From UBA1151 sp963579925 (GTDB lineage: Bacteria; Chloroflexota; Dehalococcoidia; Lucifugimonadales; Lucifugimonadaceae): DNA of 28,412 bases. The first letter of the stretch is position 1. Each line of letters begins with the position of its first letter. The notes beneath the pieces are model-generated. The model did not search any database, was not told the DNA's origin, and saw only the letters and a list, made by a program, of their open reading frames with translations. The position numbers and the translations under genes are program-made. This document shows, in pieces, positions 14,054-22,321 of this stretch. The stretch spans positions 1-28,412 of the forward strand of contig CAUZJA010000010.1 in assembly GCA_963579925.1 (NCBI GenBank). Reading direction: 5' to 3'.

Positions 14054-15109
14054 GTGAAAGCTCTCGTCTACTACGGCAACAAAGACATTCGACTGGAAAC
14101 CGACTGGCCTGAGCCGGTAGCAGGTCCCGGTCGAGTCAAACTCAAGATGATGAGCGCCAGCATCTGCGCCACTGACATTGAAGAGTGGCAGCACGGACCC
14201 CTATGGGTCGCACACGAAGCGCCAAACCCGCTCTCTGGCCGACAGGTGCCGCTGATCCTTGGACACGAGGCAGCGGGTGTCGTTGAGGAGATTGGCGAGG
14301 GCGTCACCGGCGTAAAAGTAGGGCAGCGCGTTGCAGTTGAGAACGTGGAGACGTGTGGCGTCTGCTTCTGGTGCAAGCGCGGTGAGTCCGCAGTATGTCC
14401 GTCGATGGCCGTATTCGGGCTATCTGCTGATGGTGGGCTTGCTGAGTACGCAAGCTGGCGCGGCGATCAACTGATCCCGCTTCCGGATTCGATCTCTGAC
14501 AGCGAAGCATCACTTGGCGAACCGACACAAGTAGCGGTTCATGCGGTGCGTCGTTCTGGAATCAAGCCGGGTGACACTGCCGCCATCGTTGGTTGCGGGG
14601 CCGTGGGGCTGCTGACACTACAGATGGCGAAAGCCGCGGGAGTGAAAGTCATCGCCATCGACCAGCGCGCGAGCTCGCTTGAGCTTGCGGAAAAGCTGGG
14701 AGCTGACCAAGTATTGAACCGAGCGACTGATGATGTTGAGTCGGCTCTTATACAGTCCACCGACGGAGTCGGGCCAGATTTCACGTTTGAGACGGCCGGA
14801 GCCGCGCAAACGCCCGTCGATGCGATCAACTGGACCCGGCGTGGCGGCACAGTTGTGCTGGTGGGAATCTACTCCGCAACACCAAAACTCGACTTCAATC
14901 AGATTGTCGGCCTTGAGCGAACAGTCATCGGTTCCGTGGCCGCAAGTCCGGGCGATTATCAGATGGCAATAGACATGATTGCGCGCGGCGTTATTGATGT
15001 CAGTTTCATGGTCTCCGATGTCATTCCACTGGACGATGTAATCGAGCGTGGATTTGAGCGAATGATCCAGCCAGACAAAGATGTGTTCAGAATCGTCGTT
15101 CAACCTTGA
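14054..15109 (+). CDS. Zinc-dependent MDR dehydrogenase
   Basis: A 351-residue zinc MDR enzyme. Catalytic zinc ligands are C38 (SICATD), H71-E72 (LGHEAA) and E156 (GEPTQV). The structural zinc cysteines are C101, C104, C107 and C115. The Rossmann motif is GCGAVG (180-185), with D203 (AIDQR) favouring NAD(H). The start is GTG at 14054, giving the normal N-terminus VKALVYYGNKDIRLE; GGAG lies about 13 bases upstream. The open frame extends back to 13961, but the added 31 residues look unlike protein and would overlap the operator-like palindrome. It lies between the two DUF4432 genes and is followed 91 bases later by copy B. Probably a sugar or sugar-acid dehydrogenase; substrate unassigned. Confidence 0.9.
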   Translation: MKALVYYGNKDIRLETDWPEPVAGPGRVKLKMMSASICATDIEEWQHGPLWVAHEAPNPLSGRQVPLILGHEAAGVVEEIGEGVTGVKVGQRVAVENVETCGVCFWCKRGESAVCPSMAVFGLSADGGLAEYASWRGDQLIPLPDSISDSEASLGEPTQVAVHAVRRSGIKPGDTAAIVGCGAVGLLTLQMAKAAGVKVIAIDQRASSLELAEKLGADQVLNRATDDVESALIQSTDGVGPDFTFETAGAAQTPVDAINWTRRGGTVVLVGIYSATPKLDFNQIVGLERTVIGSVAASPGDYQMAIDMIARGVIDVSFMVSDVIPLDDVIERGFERMIQPDKDVFRIVVQP

Positions 15110-15200
15110 TAAGTCGAAAATAAGTTCATATAGGCGCTATTGATCGTCAAAGCTGAACGCAAAAGTAATCCGAAGATACAAACCAGATAAGGATCGATGA

Positions 15201-16277
15201 ATGCACTACCAACAGGAGCGGACAAACGGCTGCAGGGTCTCTGACTCATGGACCTATCGCGGCCTGAAAACAGTGGTTCTGGAGAACGAACTTGTTCGCG
15301 TGACAGTCCTGGCAGACAAGGGTGCTGACATCTACTCATTTGTGCACAAAGCAAGTGACACAGACTTCCTCTGGCGCTCTCCATGGGGCGTCCGGTCTCC
15401 CGATAAGTTCCTGAGCACCACCGGCTCCTCGGAAGCAGTGTGGCTTGACGTCTACGAGGGCGGCTGGCAGACGGTAGTGCCGCATGGCGGCTACCCGTCC
15501 AACGTCACAGGGGCCGATCTGGGACTGCACGCTGAGTTGAATACCATGCCGTGGGACGCTCAGATCGTCGAAGACACGCCAGAGCGAGTGTCAGCAAAGT
15601 TCTGGGCAAGAGGCGCACGTACGCCGTTCTTCGCGGAGAAGACGCTCAGCCTCGAAGCGGGTTCAGCAACGCTCGCTATTGAAGAGTCAGTAACCAATGA
15701 GGGCGAAGAGCCCGCTCCCTGCGTCTGGCTTGAGCACATCGCAATTGGCGAGCCGTTCCTTTCGGAAGCCTGCCGACTGGACGTTCCTGCCTCAACGATC
15801 ATGAATCACGGCGAGCTGGTTGAAGAAAATTCGCAACTCAAGCCCGGCTTTGAAGGGCCATGGCCATATTCAGAAGGCATGAGCGGCGAGCAGATTGATT
15901 TCCGAACATTCCCCGGAAAAGATACACACGCGGTGGATATGGCTTACATGAGTGGCCAGGAAAACGGCTGGTACGCGGTGACGAATGAGTCCACCAACGT
16001 GGGGTTCGCTCTTAGATACCCAACCGATGTGTTCAAGTACCTCTGGTACTGGCGATCGTTCGGAGCATACGGATATCCCTGGTATGGCCGAACCTACAAC
16101 GTTGGACTCGAACCATGCTCCAGCATCGACAACGGCGGCATGGCAGCTTCACTGGAGAACGGCACTGCGATGCAATTCGCCGCAGGGGAAACCATTAGCG
16201 CTACGATAAAGGCCACGGCCTTTGACGGCGCAGGTGAAGTCACCGACGTTGATGAGCAGGGTAGGGTGATTCACTAA
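15201..16277 (+). CDS. DUF4432 / aldose-1-epimerase-like protein, copy B
   Basis: A 358-residue paralog of the protein encoded at 11534, with the same N-terminus (MHYQxERTxGCRxSDxWTYRGLKTV) and a gapless match over about 190 residues. The copies diverge most at 195-225 and at the C-terminal tail. Candidate catalytic positions H110, H179 (EHIAIG) and the Glu of GLEP are kept. The start is ATG 15201 with AAGGA about 9 bases upstream. It follows the MDR gene and precedes the amidohydrolase on the same strand (77 bases). Nucleotide sequences of the two copies differ at many third positions, so the duplication is not recent. A mutarotase-like role in the sugar-acid pathway is an inference from fold and context. 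Confidence 0.8.
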   Translation: MHYQQERTNGCRVSDSWTYRGLKTVVLENELVRVTVLADKGADIYSFVHKASDTDFLWRSPWGVRSPDKFLSTTGSSEAVWLDVYEGGWQTVVPHGGYPSNVTGADLGLHAELNTMPWDAQIVEDTPERVSAKFWARGARTPFFAEKTLSLEAGSATLAIEESVTNEGEEPAPCVWLEHIAIGEPFLSEACRLDVPASTIMNHGELVEENSQLKPGFEGPWPYSEGMSGEQIDFRTFPGKDTHAVDMAYMSGQENGWYAVTNESTNVGFALRYPTDVFKYLWYWRSFGAYGYPWYGRTYNVGLEPCSSIDNGGMAASLENGTAMQFAAGETISATIKATAFDGAGEVTDVDEQGRVIH

Positions 16278-16353
16278 CCGTTTCTGTACGATTCATTAAG
16301 TCTCTGACACATTTGCAATCTGACCACGCAGCTAGAAAGCGTCTGGTAACCAC

Positions 16354-17142
16354 ATGAGAATTATTGATACCCACTGCCACGCTGGCCGAAACTGGTTCGA
16401 GCCCATTGAGACGCTGGTTCACGAGATGGATTCGAACCATGTTGGTGAGGCTGTGCTGATTCAGCACGGTGGCACCTACAATAACGACTATCTTTTTGAT
16501 TCCGGGAGCACGCATGAGAAACGATTCAAAGTTGTCGTCATGCTTGATCCTGATGATGATGACCAGCCCGGCACTTTGACGAAACTGGCGGAGCAAGGTG
16601 CAGCCGGAGTTCGTATCTACCCGGACCAGCGTTCCAGGACCGGTGATCCGCTGGCGACGTGGAAGAGGGCGGGCGAACTTGGGCTTGTTGTGAGTTGCCT
16701 TGGTGATGTCACAAGGTTCGCCACCAGCGACTTTAGAGCGCTGGTTGAAGAGTGCAGCGATACAGCAGTTGTCATTGAGCACCTTGCCGGCGCCCGCAAG
16801 AGCTTTGAGCCGCCATATGCAGAATTCACTACGGCCCTAGCGTTGTCTGATTTGCCGAACACCACGATCAAAGTTCCCGGATTGGGAGAATTTTCCGGAC
16901 GTCCACCCCGGTTGGAGCCAGACTTCGACTTCGAGAGCGTCCCTCCGTTGATTGAGATGGCGCTTGAGGCGTTTGGAGCCAACCGGATGATGTGGGGATC
17001 TGACTTCCCGCCTGTTGCCGGAAGAGAAGGCTACCGAAACGCACTTCAAGGGGTTCAGACGCATCCTGCATGGAAGGACAGAGCAGAAGTAGAGATGGTC
17101 ATGGGCGGCACCGCCGCCAGAGTCTGGGGCTTCGACGCCTGA
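16354..17142 (+). CDS. Amidohydrolase family (Amidohydro_2) TIM-barrel hydrolase, possible sugar lactonase
   Basis: A 262-residue metal-dependent hydrolase of the amidohydrolase-2 group. The N-terminal metal motif is H7-x-H9 (IIDTHCH), the strand-6 His is probably H143 (VIEHLAG), and the C-terminal Asp is D217 (MMWGSDFPP). The family includes L-fuconolactonase, L-rhamnonolactonase-type lactonases and decarboxylases. Here, between sugar dehydrogenases and an aldonate dehydratase, hydrolysis of an aldonolactone is the most attractive role, but decarboxylase or other hydrolase activity is not excluded. Start ATG 16354; no strong ribosome binding site. Its TGA overlaps the ATG of the downstream membrane protein by one base (TGATG), which implies translational coupling. 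Confidence 0.85.
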   Translation: MRIIDTHCHAGRNWFEPIETLVHEMDSNHVGEAVLIQHGGTYNNDYLFDSGSTHEKRFKVVVMLDPDDDDQPGTLTKLAEQGAAGVRIYPDQRSRTGDPLATWKRAGELGLVVSCLGDVTRFATSDFRALVEECSDTAVVIEHLAGARKSFEPPYAEFTTALALSDLPNTTIKVPGLGEFSGRPPRLEPDFDFESVPPLIEMALEAFGANRMMWGSDFPPVAGREGYRNALQGVQTHPAWKDRAEVEMVMGGTAARVWGFDA

Positions 17143-17696
17143 TGAGTCGAAAGAGCGAAGAGAAACGCAGCAGGACGCTTGGGACTCGTATGGTTGGGGT
17201 CGCCGGATTCAATCGCGCCTATTACGAAGATATTGACGGTGACGATTTTGCCGACTATCAGGCGCAGCAGATTGTTCTGATTGCAGCGATATCCGTTTTG
17301 GTTGGATTTGTGGCTGCGGCGGGGCCAATTGTAGCGTTTAGCGCGATTATCGTCGTGGGCGGCCGCTGGTGGGTCATCTCGTCAATGATCGCTCGCAAGG
17401 GAGTGGAACTCTTCCCTGAGCGACCAGATGACATCACCCGAAAACGCGTGATGCGCCTGGTTGGATACTCCACGGGGCCGTTGTTTTTCGCCTTGCTATC
17501 TTCGATTCCTGATTTTGGAATTGGACCAATAATCTGGATATTTCTCAACGTGTGGTCACTCGCGGCGTTGGCGATGGGTATGCGGGTCATTCTTGGAGAA
17601 GTACCAGCCCGAGAGCTGACCAACATCTTCCTTGTCGCCGGTGTGCCGCAACTGCTGATCCTGATTGCTGCTCTGTCGGTCAGCTTCTGGGTGTAG
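17142..17696 (+). CDS. Hypothetical Yip1-like multi-pass membrane protein
   Basis: A 184-residue protein with a charged N-terminus (SRKSEEKRSRTLGTR) and about four to five hydrophobic segments: two from QQIVLIAAISVLVGFV to SAIIVVGGRWWVI (about 43-80), one around STGPLFFALLSSIP, one around IIWIFLNVWSLAALAMGM and one at LLILIAALSVSFWV. The overall layout resembles Yip1-domain proteins, but no diagnostic motif allows a firm family call. The start is ATG 17142, sharing one base with the stop of the amidohydrolase gene, so it is probably translated by coupling. It converges with the degV gene with a 14-base gap. Function unknown. Confidence 0.7.
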   Translation: MSRKSEEKRSRTLGTRMVGVAGFNRAYYEDIDGDDFADYQAQQIVLIAAISVLVGFVAAAGPIVAFSAIIVVGGRWWVISSMIARKGVELFPERPDDITRKRVMRLVGYSTGPLFFALLSSIPDFGIGPIIWIFLNVWSLAALAMGMRVILGEVPARELTNIFLVAGVPQLLILIAALSVSFWV

Positions 17697-17710
17697 CTCC
17701 GGCTTAACTC

Positions 17711-18604
17711 TTAGCCCTCAGCCCAGAACGATACGCCCACCAATCCGGGACCGGTGTGCGCGCCCATGAACGGCGCGAACTGCGTGAAGTAGAGATCGGC
17801 AACGTTGAAATCGTTCTGGATGCGGTCGCGCAGTCCAGCAGCTTCATCGGGAGCATCTGCGTGCATCACGGCGAAGTGAGTGGGTAGCGCTCCAGCGGCT
17901 CGTGCAACCTCAGTCAGCATACGATCCATCGCCTTCACCCTTGATCGTGGACGGGCCACGTTGATGACGCGCCCGCCAGTAAGCTCCATTAGCGGCTTCA
18001 TCTTCAGGATGCTGTTTGCCCACACAGCGATCCGAGGGACACGACCGCTGCGCCACACGTACTCAAGCGTGTCCAGGTAGGCGAACAGACGTACCTTTTC
18101 AGATACCCGCCGAGTGACGGCGAGTACCTCAGCCTGTGATGCGCCGAACCCTGCCTCTCGCGCCGCTGCGATGGCAACAAGCGCTTCGCTACCGGCGGCG
18201 GACTTTGAATCGACCACGGTGATGGGGAAATCCGGCATCTCTTCATGAAACATTTCAGCGGCCACCCGCGCAGAATCATAGGAAGCGCTCAAATTGGAGG
18301 ACAGCGTCACGATTACTACTGACTCCGCCACCTCTGCGCTGGCTTCTATCTTTTCGAGCCAGCGCGCCGGCCGGGGAGCAGACGTCTTCGGCACTTCTTT
18401 GGCAGAACGAAGCATCGTGTAGAACTCATCGCCAACCCCATCTGGTCCGTCGTCATAGGTCACGCCCTGAAAAGTGATCTCCATTGGAACGACCATGAGA
18501 TTGAGAGATGTTGCGACCTTTGTGGGCAGGGCAGTTGCGGAATCAGTGATCACCGCAACCGGTCTTTTTTCCGGCATTTCTCCGTTTGACTCGCCCTCAG
18601 GCAT
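17711..18604 (-). CDS. DegV family fatty-acid-binding protein
   Basis: A 297-residue DegV-family protein, slightly longer than usual because of an N-terminal extension before VAVITDSATALP. DegV marks are TSAPRP (the TSQPSP position), SNLSASYDSARVAAE, VDSKSAAGSEALVA, LEYVWRSGRVPR and the C-terminal AHTGPGLVGVSFW. In Firmicutes, members bind fatty acids and serve fatty-acid kinase (FakB type); no FakA-like DAK gene is seen here. The start is ATG 18604; an ATG at 18577 sits only two bases after GGAG and is an alternative. It is divergent from the histidine operon. Confidence 0.92.
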   Translation of the reverse strand: MPEGESNGEMPEKRPVAVITDSATALPTKVATSLNLMVVPMEITFQGVTYDDGPDGVGDEFYTMLRSAKEVPKTSAPRPARWLEKIEASAEVAESVVIVTLSSNLSASYDSARVAAEMFHEEMPDFPITVVDSKSAAGSEALVAIAAAREAGFGASQAEVLAVTRRVSEKVRLFAYLDTLEYVWRSGRVPRIAVWANSILKMKPLMELTGGRVINVARPRSRVKAMDRMLTEVARAAGALPTHFAVMHADAPDEAAGLRDRIQNDFNVADLYFTQFAPFMGAHTGPGLVGVSFWAEG

Positions 18605-18737
18605 TCAAAAATCTCATGATTTGTGTGCAATCTCGTGGTTCTGGGTGTGGCTGTAGGCTCGTTGACCCACATACAATCTAACTGGCGAACATTGTCGCAA
18701 CCAGTGCTATCCGGGTGTTTACCGGCATTTAGAGAAC

Positions 18738-19958
18738 TTGCAGGTTACCTTTTTGGATTTTGATTCAATAAAGAAACTACCGTTGCTCAAAGATTACGAC
18801 GCCAGTGAGTGGGTTCAGTTCCACAAGGCGTCAGAAATCTGCAGGGCGGCGCTCTCAGAGCGTGGGTATCAACGCATTGATACTCCGATAATAGAACTCA
18901 CCGAGTTGTTCTTACGTAAGTCGGGTGGGGAGCTCGCGGCTCAGTTGTACAGCTTCACTGATCCTGGAGGCTACGAAGTCAGCCTGCGCCCGGAATTTAC
19001 CGCGCCAGTTATCCGACACGTGATTGACGCCGGATTGCTGGGCAAGGCACCGCTCAGGTTTGAATACTCCGGGCCGGTGTTCCGATATCCGTCCGGAGAT
19101 GAGTTCAACAACGGAATGACCGGATCATTTACTCAGACTGGCGCTGAACTCATTGGTGCCGGTGGATCTGAAGCAGATGGGGAAGTCATCTCAGTAGCGC
19201 TTGAAGGCCTACAACTACTCGGGGTCGTCAGGCCATCCATCGCGCTGGGGCACGTAGGCATTATTTGGGATCTCCTGAAGCAAATGGACTTATCTGAGCG
19301 GGCGCAACTGTTTTTGATCAACTGCGTTCCAATGCTGGCCGCCGGCGATAGAGAGATGGTGGCCGAAAGGGCCTCACAGATCGGGTTGCTTGAGTCTGGT
19401 GAAGTCGTTGCCTCTCGGGCAAATCGCGCAAGTGCGTCTGTAGAACAGATTGACGCAGTTCTGGGTCACTCGCTGGGCTGCTCTTACAGCGGCTCACTGG
19501 GACAACGCTCCACAGACGACGTTCTGCAGCGCCTGACCGACAAGATCAGGACGCAGGACTCTCCAGATGCGGTCAATATGGCCATCGATCTGCTGTCAAA
19601 GCTTTCGAAGGTGTCTGGCGCGCCCGCCGAATCCATGGCTCAAGGCGGCAAGATAATCAAAGCTGCCGGACTCAACGATGAGAATCTGGGCCTGCTTTCG
19701 GACATTGTGACCGCTGCGGGGACTGCTGGCGCCAATGCCTCTGAGATCACTGTTGACCTTGGACTCGCACGGGAAATTTCGTACTACACCGGGGTCGTTT
19801 TTGATCTCAAGTCAGGTGACGACGAGATTGTTGGAGGCGGTGGTCGCTACGATGGCCTCATCACCGCGCTGGGTGGAAAACTTGAGACTCCAGCCGCCGG
19901 ATTTGCCTACAATATGGACAGGGTAATCGCACACTCGGAGACGCTGACCAATGGCTAA
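18738..19958 (+). CDS. hisZ: ATP phosphoribosyltransferase regulatory subunit (HisZ)
   Basis: A 406-residue HisRS-like protein without the anticodon-binding domain, i.e. HisZ. Class II core motifs are visible: motif 2 around FEYSGPVFRYPSG with the following FTQTGAELIG, the catalytic-site relic AREISYYTGVVFDL and GGGRYDGL in motif 3. HisZ forms a complex with HisG and is needed when HisG is the short form. The start is TTG 18738. A TACAAT at 18672-18677 could be a -10 box but no -35 fits. First gene of the histidine operon; its last 8 bases overlap the start of hisG, so the two are translationally coupled. A true histidyl-tRNA synthetase is unlikely given the missing C-terminal domain and the context. 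Confidence 0.9.
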   Translation: MQVTFLDFDSIKKLPLLKDYDASEWVQFHKASEICRAALSERGYQRIDTPIIELTELFLRKSGGELAAQLYSFTDPGGYEVSLRPEFTAPVIRHVIDAGLLGKAPLRFEYSGPVFRYPSGDEFNNGMTGSFTQTGAELIGAGGSEADGEVISVALEGLQLLGVVRPSIALGHVGIIWDLLKQMDLSERAQLFLINCVPMLAAGDREMVAERASQIGLLESGEVVASRANRASASVEQIDAVLGHSLGCSYSGSLGQRSTDDVLQRLTDKIRTQDSPDAVNMAIDLLSKLSKVSGAPAESMAQGGKIIKAAGLNDENLGLLSDIVTAAGTAGANASEITVDLGLAREISYYTGVVFDLKSGDDEIVGGGGRYDGLITALGGKLETPAAGFAYNMDRVIAHSETLTNG

Positions 19959-20967
19959 TTTACGTCTGGCACTACCCTCAGAAGGTGCACTTTACGGCCC
20001 CGCCGGAGAGTTTTTGCGTGAGTGCGGGCTCAGTGTCAGCCGCGCCAGTAGCCGCCGATATACCGCAACCATTCCCAGCTTGCCGGGTGTAGACGTGCTG
20101 TTTCAGCGCTCATCTGACATCTCCGGGGAAATCGACGGTGGCAGCGCCGATATCGGAATCACCGGATTGGATCGTTTCCTGGAATCGCACCAGGAGGGTG
20201 GCGACTCTGTAACCCTCTTTGAGGATCTGGGCTTTGGAAGCGCAAGTCTGGTCATCGCCGTTCCCGACGGCTGGTTGGACGTCACATCGCTGGCAGACCT
20301 TGCTGACCTGGCGCTGGAGTTCCGGCAGCGTGGTCAGAATCTCCGCATTGCCACCAAATATCAACGGCTAGTGAGCAGGGCACTACACAAGCAGGGTATC
20401 AACTACTTCACGCTGGTCCACGCCAGCGGCGGCCTAGAGGCAGCCCCCGTAATGGGCTACGCCGACCTTATTGCCGATATATCTGCCACCGGCACAACAC
20501 TGCGCGAAAACGGTCTCAGGCCGCTTATGGATGGCGTGGTCTGTAACTCACAGGCTGCCATCATTGGCAACGCACGACTGCTGGCCGTCGACGAGCAAAA
20601 ACTGGCCCTAACCCGTGAAATCCTTGAGCGAGTTGAGTCGTTCATGCGCGGGCGAGAGTTCCAGAGAGTCACCGCAAACATCGAAGGTGAATCGAACACG
20701 CAAGTTGCTGAGAAAGTGATGGCGAAGCGTGATCTGGCTGGAATTCACGGGCCAACGGTCGCTACCGTGTTCTCGAACGATGGGAAGTCGTGGTTCGGCG
20801 TTCAGATGGTCGTGAGGCGCACAGACATGATCAGAGTTGTCGACCACCTGCGTTCTTTGGGTGGATCAGGAATATCTGTTAGTCAGGCCGACTACGTATT
20901 TCGCGAGAAGTGCGAATCGTATGAGGCGCTGCTCGGCAAGCTCGCCTACCAGGATGCGCTGCAATGA
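19951..20967 (+). CDS. hisG: ATP phosphoribosyltransferase (HisG), long form
   Basis: First enzyme of histidine synthesis, joining ATP and PRPP. Its 338 residues cover a catalytic part (about 1-215) and a C-terminal domain. The PRPP-binding loop is ADLIADISATGTTLREN (171-187). The C-terminal part, about 235-318, resembles the HisG_C (ACT-like, histidine-binding) domain: GPTVATVF, WFGVQMVVRR and VVDHLRSLGGSGISV match its usual pattern. Long-form HisG normally works as a hexamer without HisZ, so its coexistence with hisZ is unusual. The ATG at 19951 lies within the end of hisZ, and the hisG stop overlaps the hisD start as ATGA (20964-20967). Confidence 0.93.
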   Translation: MANLRLALPSEGALYGPAGEFLRECGLSVSRASSRRYTATIPSLPGVDVLFQRSSDISGEIDGGSADIGITGLDRFLESHQEGGDSVTLFEDLGFGSASLVIAVPDGWLDVTSLADLADLALEFRQRGQNLRIATKYQRLVSRALHKQGINYFTLVHASGGLEAAPVMGYADLIADISATGTTLRENGLRPLMDGVVCNSQAAIIGNARLLAVDEQKLALTREILERVESFMRGREFQRVTANIEGESNTQVAEKVMAKRDLAGIHGPTVATVFSNDGKSWFGVQMVVRRTDMIRVVDHLRSLGGSGISVSQADYVFREKCESYEALLGKLAYQDALQ

Positions 20968-22295
20968 GACGAATTGAGGGGGTAGCCGCCGGCAGGCAGT
21001 TCCTCTCTTCACGGCGCCGTCCTCTGGATTCTGAACTTCCGGAGTCAATACAGGCTTCGGTCAAGAAGATTTTTGGCAAGGACCTCAGCGCGATTGGCGT
21101 TGCGGAACAGATCATCGCTGACGTAAAGTCGTCTGGAGATGACGCTCTGCGGCAAGTTTCCCAGCAGATCGATGGTGTTGCACTCGAGTTCATCGAAGTG
21201 AGGCGCTGTGATATCGAAAGCGCGATAGACCAGCTGGAGCCGGCCACGGTTGAGGCTCTCAAACTTGCGGCAACGCGCATTGAAGCATTTCAGTCGCAAG
21301 GCCGCCCAACCGGCTGGTACGACGATGAGGCCAATCTTGGCGAGCGCGTAACCCCAATCGGCCGCGTTGGCGTGTACGTACCCGCGGGCACAGCGCCGCT
21401 TGCGTCCACTGTTCTCATGACAGCTGTACCAGCGAAGGTTGCTGGCGTAGAGAACTTGATCTTGTGTTCGCCTGCCCAGGGTGGAGAGCTACCGCACCCG
21501 GCGATTCTGGCGGCAGCGCAGATCGCTGGAGTCGATCGTGTCTTCAAAGTCGGCGGCGCGCAGGCAATCGCCGCGATGGCATACGGCACGGAGACCATTC
21601 CTGCTGTTGATCTGATCTGCGGCCCCGGCAACGTATTTGTCACAGCAGCCAAGAAGCTAGTCTTTGGTGACGTTGGGCTAGACGGCATATTCGGTCCAAC
21701 CGAGACGCTGGTTATTGGTGACGATACGGCGAACGCCGGGTTCTGCGCCGCAGACCTTATCGCGCAGGCCGAACACGACATTCTTGCGACGCCTGTTCTA
21801 ATTACCACCTCAGCGAAACTCGCTGATGCGGTGGACTTTGCATTGACAACGCAACTGACCGAACGGAGCCGGGCCTCTGTTGCGCAAGCGGCCCTCGACA
21901 ACAACGGAGCGGCAATCGTCATCTCTACGCCTCAGGAGGCCGTTGAACTGGCGAACTTGATGGCGCCGGAGCACCTGTGCCTAACCGTTGAAAACGATGA
22001 GCAGTACCTGCCCGGTATCAACTCCGCTGGCGGCATATTTGTTGGCGACTACTCAGCCGAAGTTCTGGGTGACTACATTGCGGGGCCAAGTCACGTGATG
22101 CCGACGTCAGGCACAGCAAGATTTACGTCAGCGCTGAGCGTGCGAACATTCCTCAAGCACACGCCAATTGTCGAGATCGATTCGGGCAAAATGATTGAGA
22201 TTGGAAGGCACGCCGCTGAGCTGGCTCGGCTAGAAGGACTGGACGGCCACGCAGAGGCGGCTGAAATCCGATTGAGGGAGCTCGTAGGGGAGTAG
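20964..22295 (+). CDS. hisD: Histidinol dehydrogenase
   Basis: A 443-residue zinc enzyme converting L-histidinol to L-histidine with two NAD. Clear family stretches are PIGRVGVYVPAGTAPLASTV, KVGGAQAIAAMAYGT, ICGPGNVFVTAAKK, IFGPTETLVI, AQAEHD (zinc-binding Gln and the catalytic Glu/His region), APEHLCL and VLGDYIAGPSHVMPTSGTARF, which supplies the zinc-binding Asp and His. Length is normal (about 430). The start ATG 20964 overlaps the hisG stop by 4 bases, indicating coupled translation. It is followed 26 bases later by hisC. Confidence 0.97.
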   Translation: MRRIEGVAAGRQFLSSRRRPLDSELPESIQASVKKIFGKDLSAIGVAEQIIADVKSSGDDALRQVSQQIDGVALEFIEVRRCDIESAIDQLEPATVEALKLAATRIEAFQSQGRPTGWYDDEANLGERVTPIGRVGVYVPAGTAPLASTVLMTAVPAKVAGVENLILCSPAQGGELPHPAILAAAQIAGVDRVFKVGGAQAIAAMAYGTETIPAVDLICGPGNVFVTAAKKLVFGDVGLDGIFGPTETLVIGDDTANAGFCAADLIAQAEHDILATPVLITTSAKLADAVDFALTTQLTERSRASVAQAALDNNGAAIVISTPQEAVELANLMAPEHLCLTVENDEQYLPGINSAGGIFVGDYSAEVLGDYIAGPSHVMPTSGTARFTSALSVRTFLKHTPIVEIDSGKMIEIGRHAAELARLEGLDGHAEAAEIRLRELVGE

Positions 22296-22321
22296 CGAGA
22301 GCCGGACTGACTCATCACATC

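Noticed and set aside
13327..14112. 261-codon open frame antisense to the dehydratase gene
   Set aside because: It mirrors the real coding frame on the other strand and its translation shows no domain features.
18672..18677. TACAAT as -10 box for the his operon
   Set aside because: No acceptable -35 at the right distance; TTGACC at 18662 is too close.
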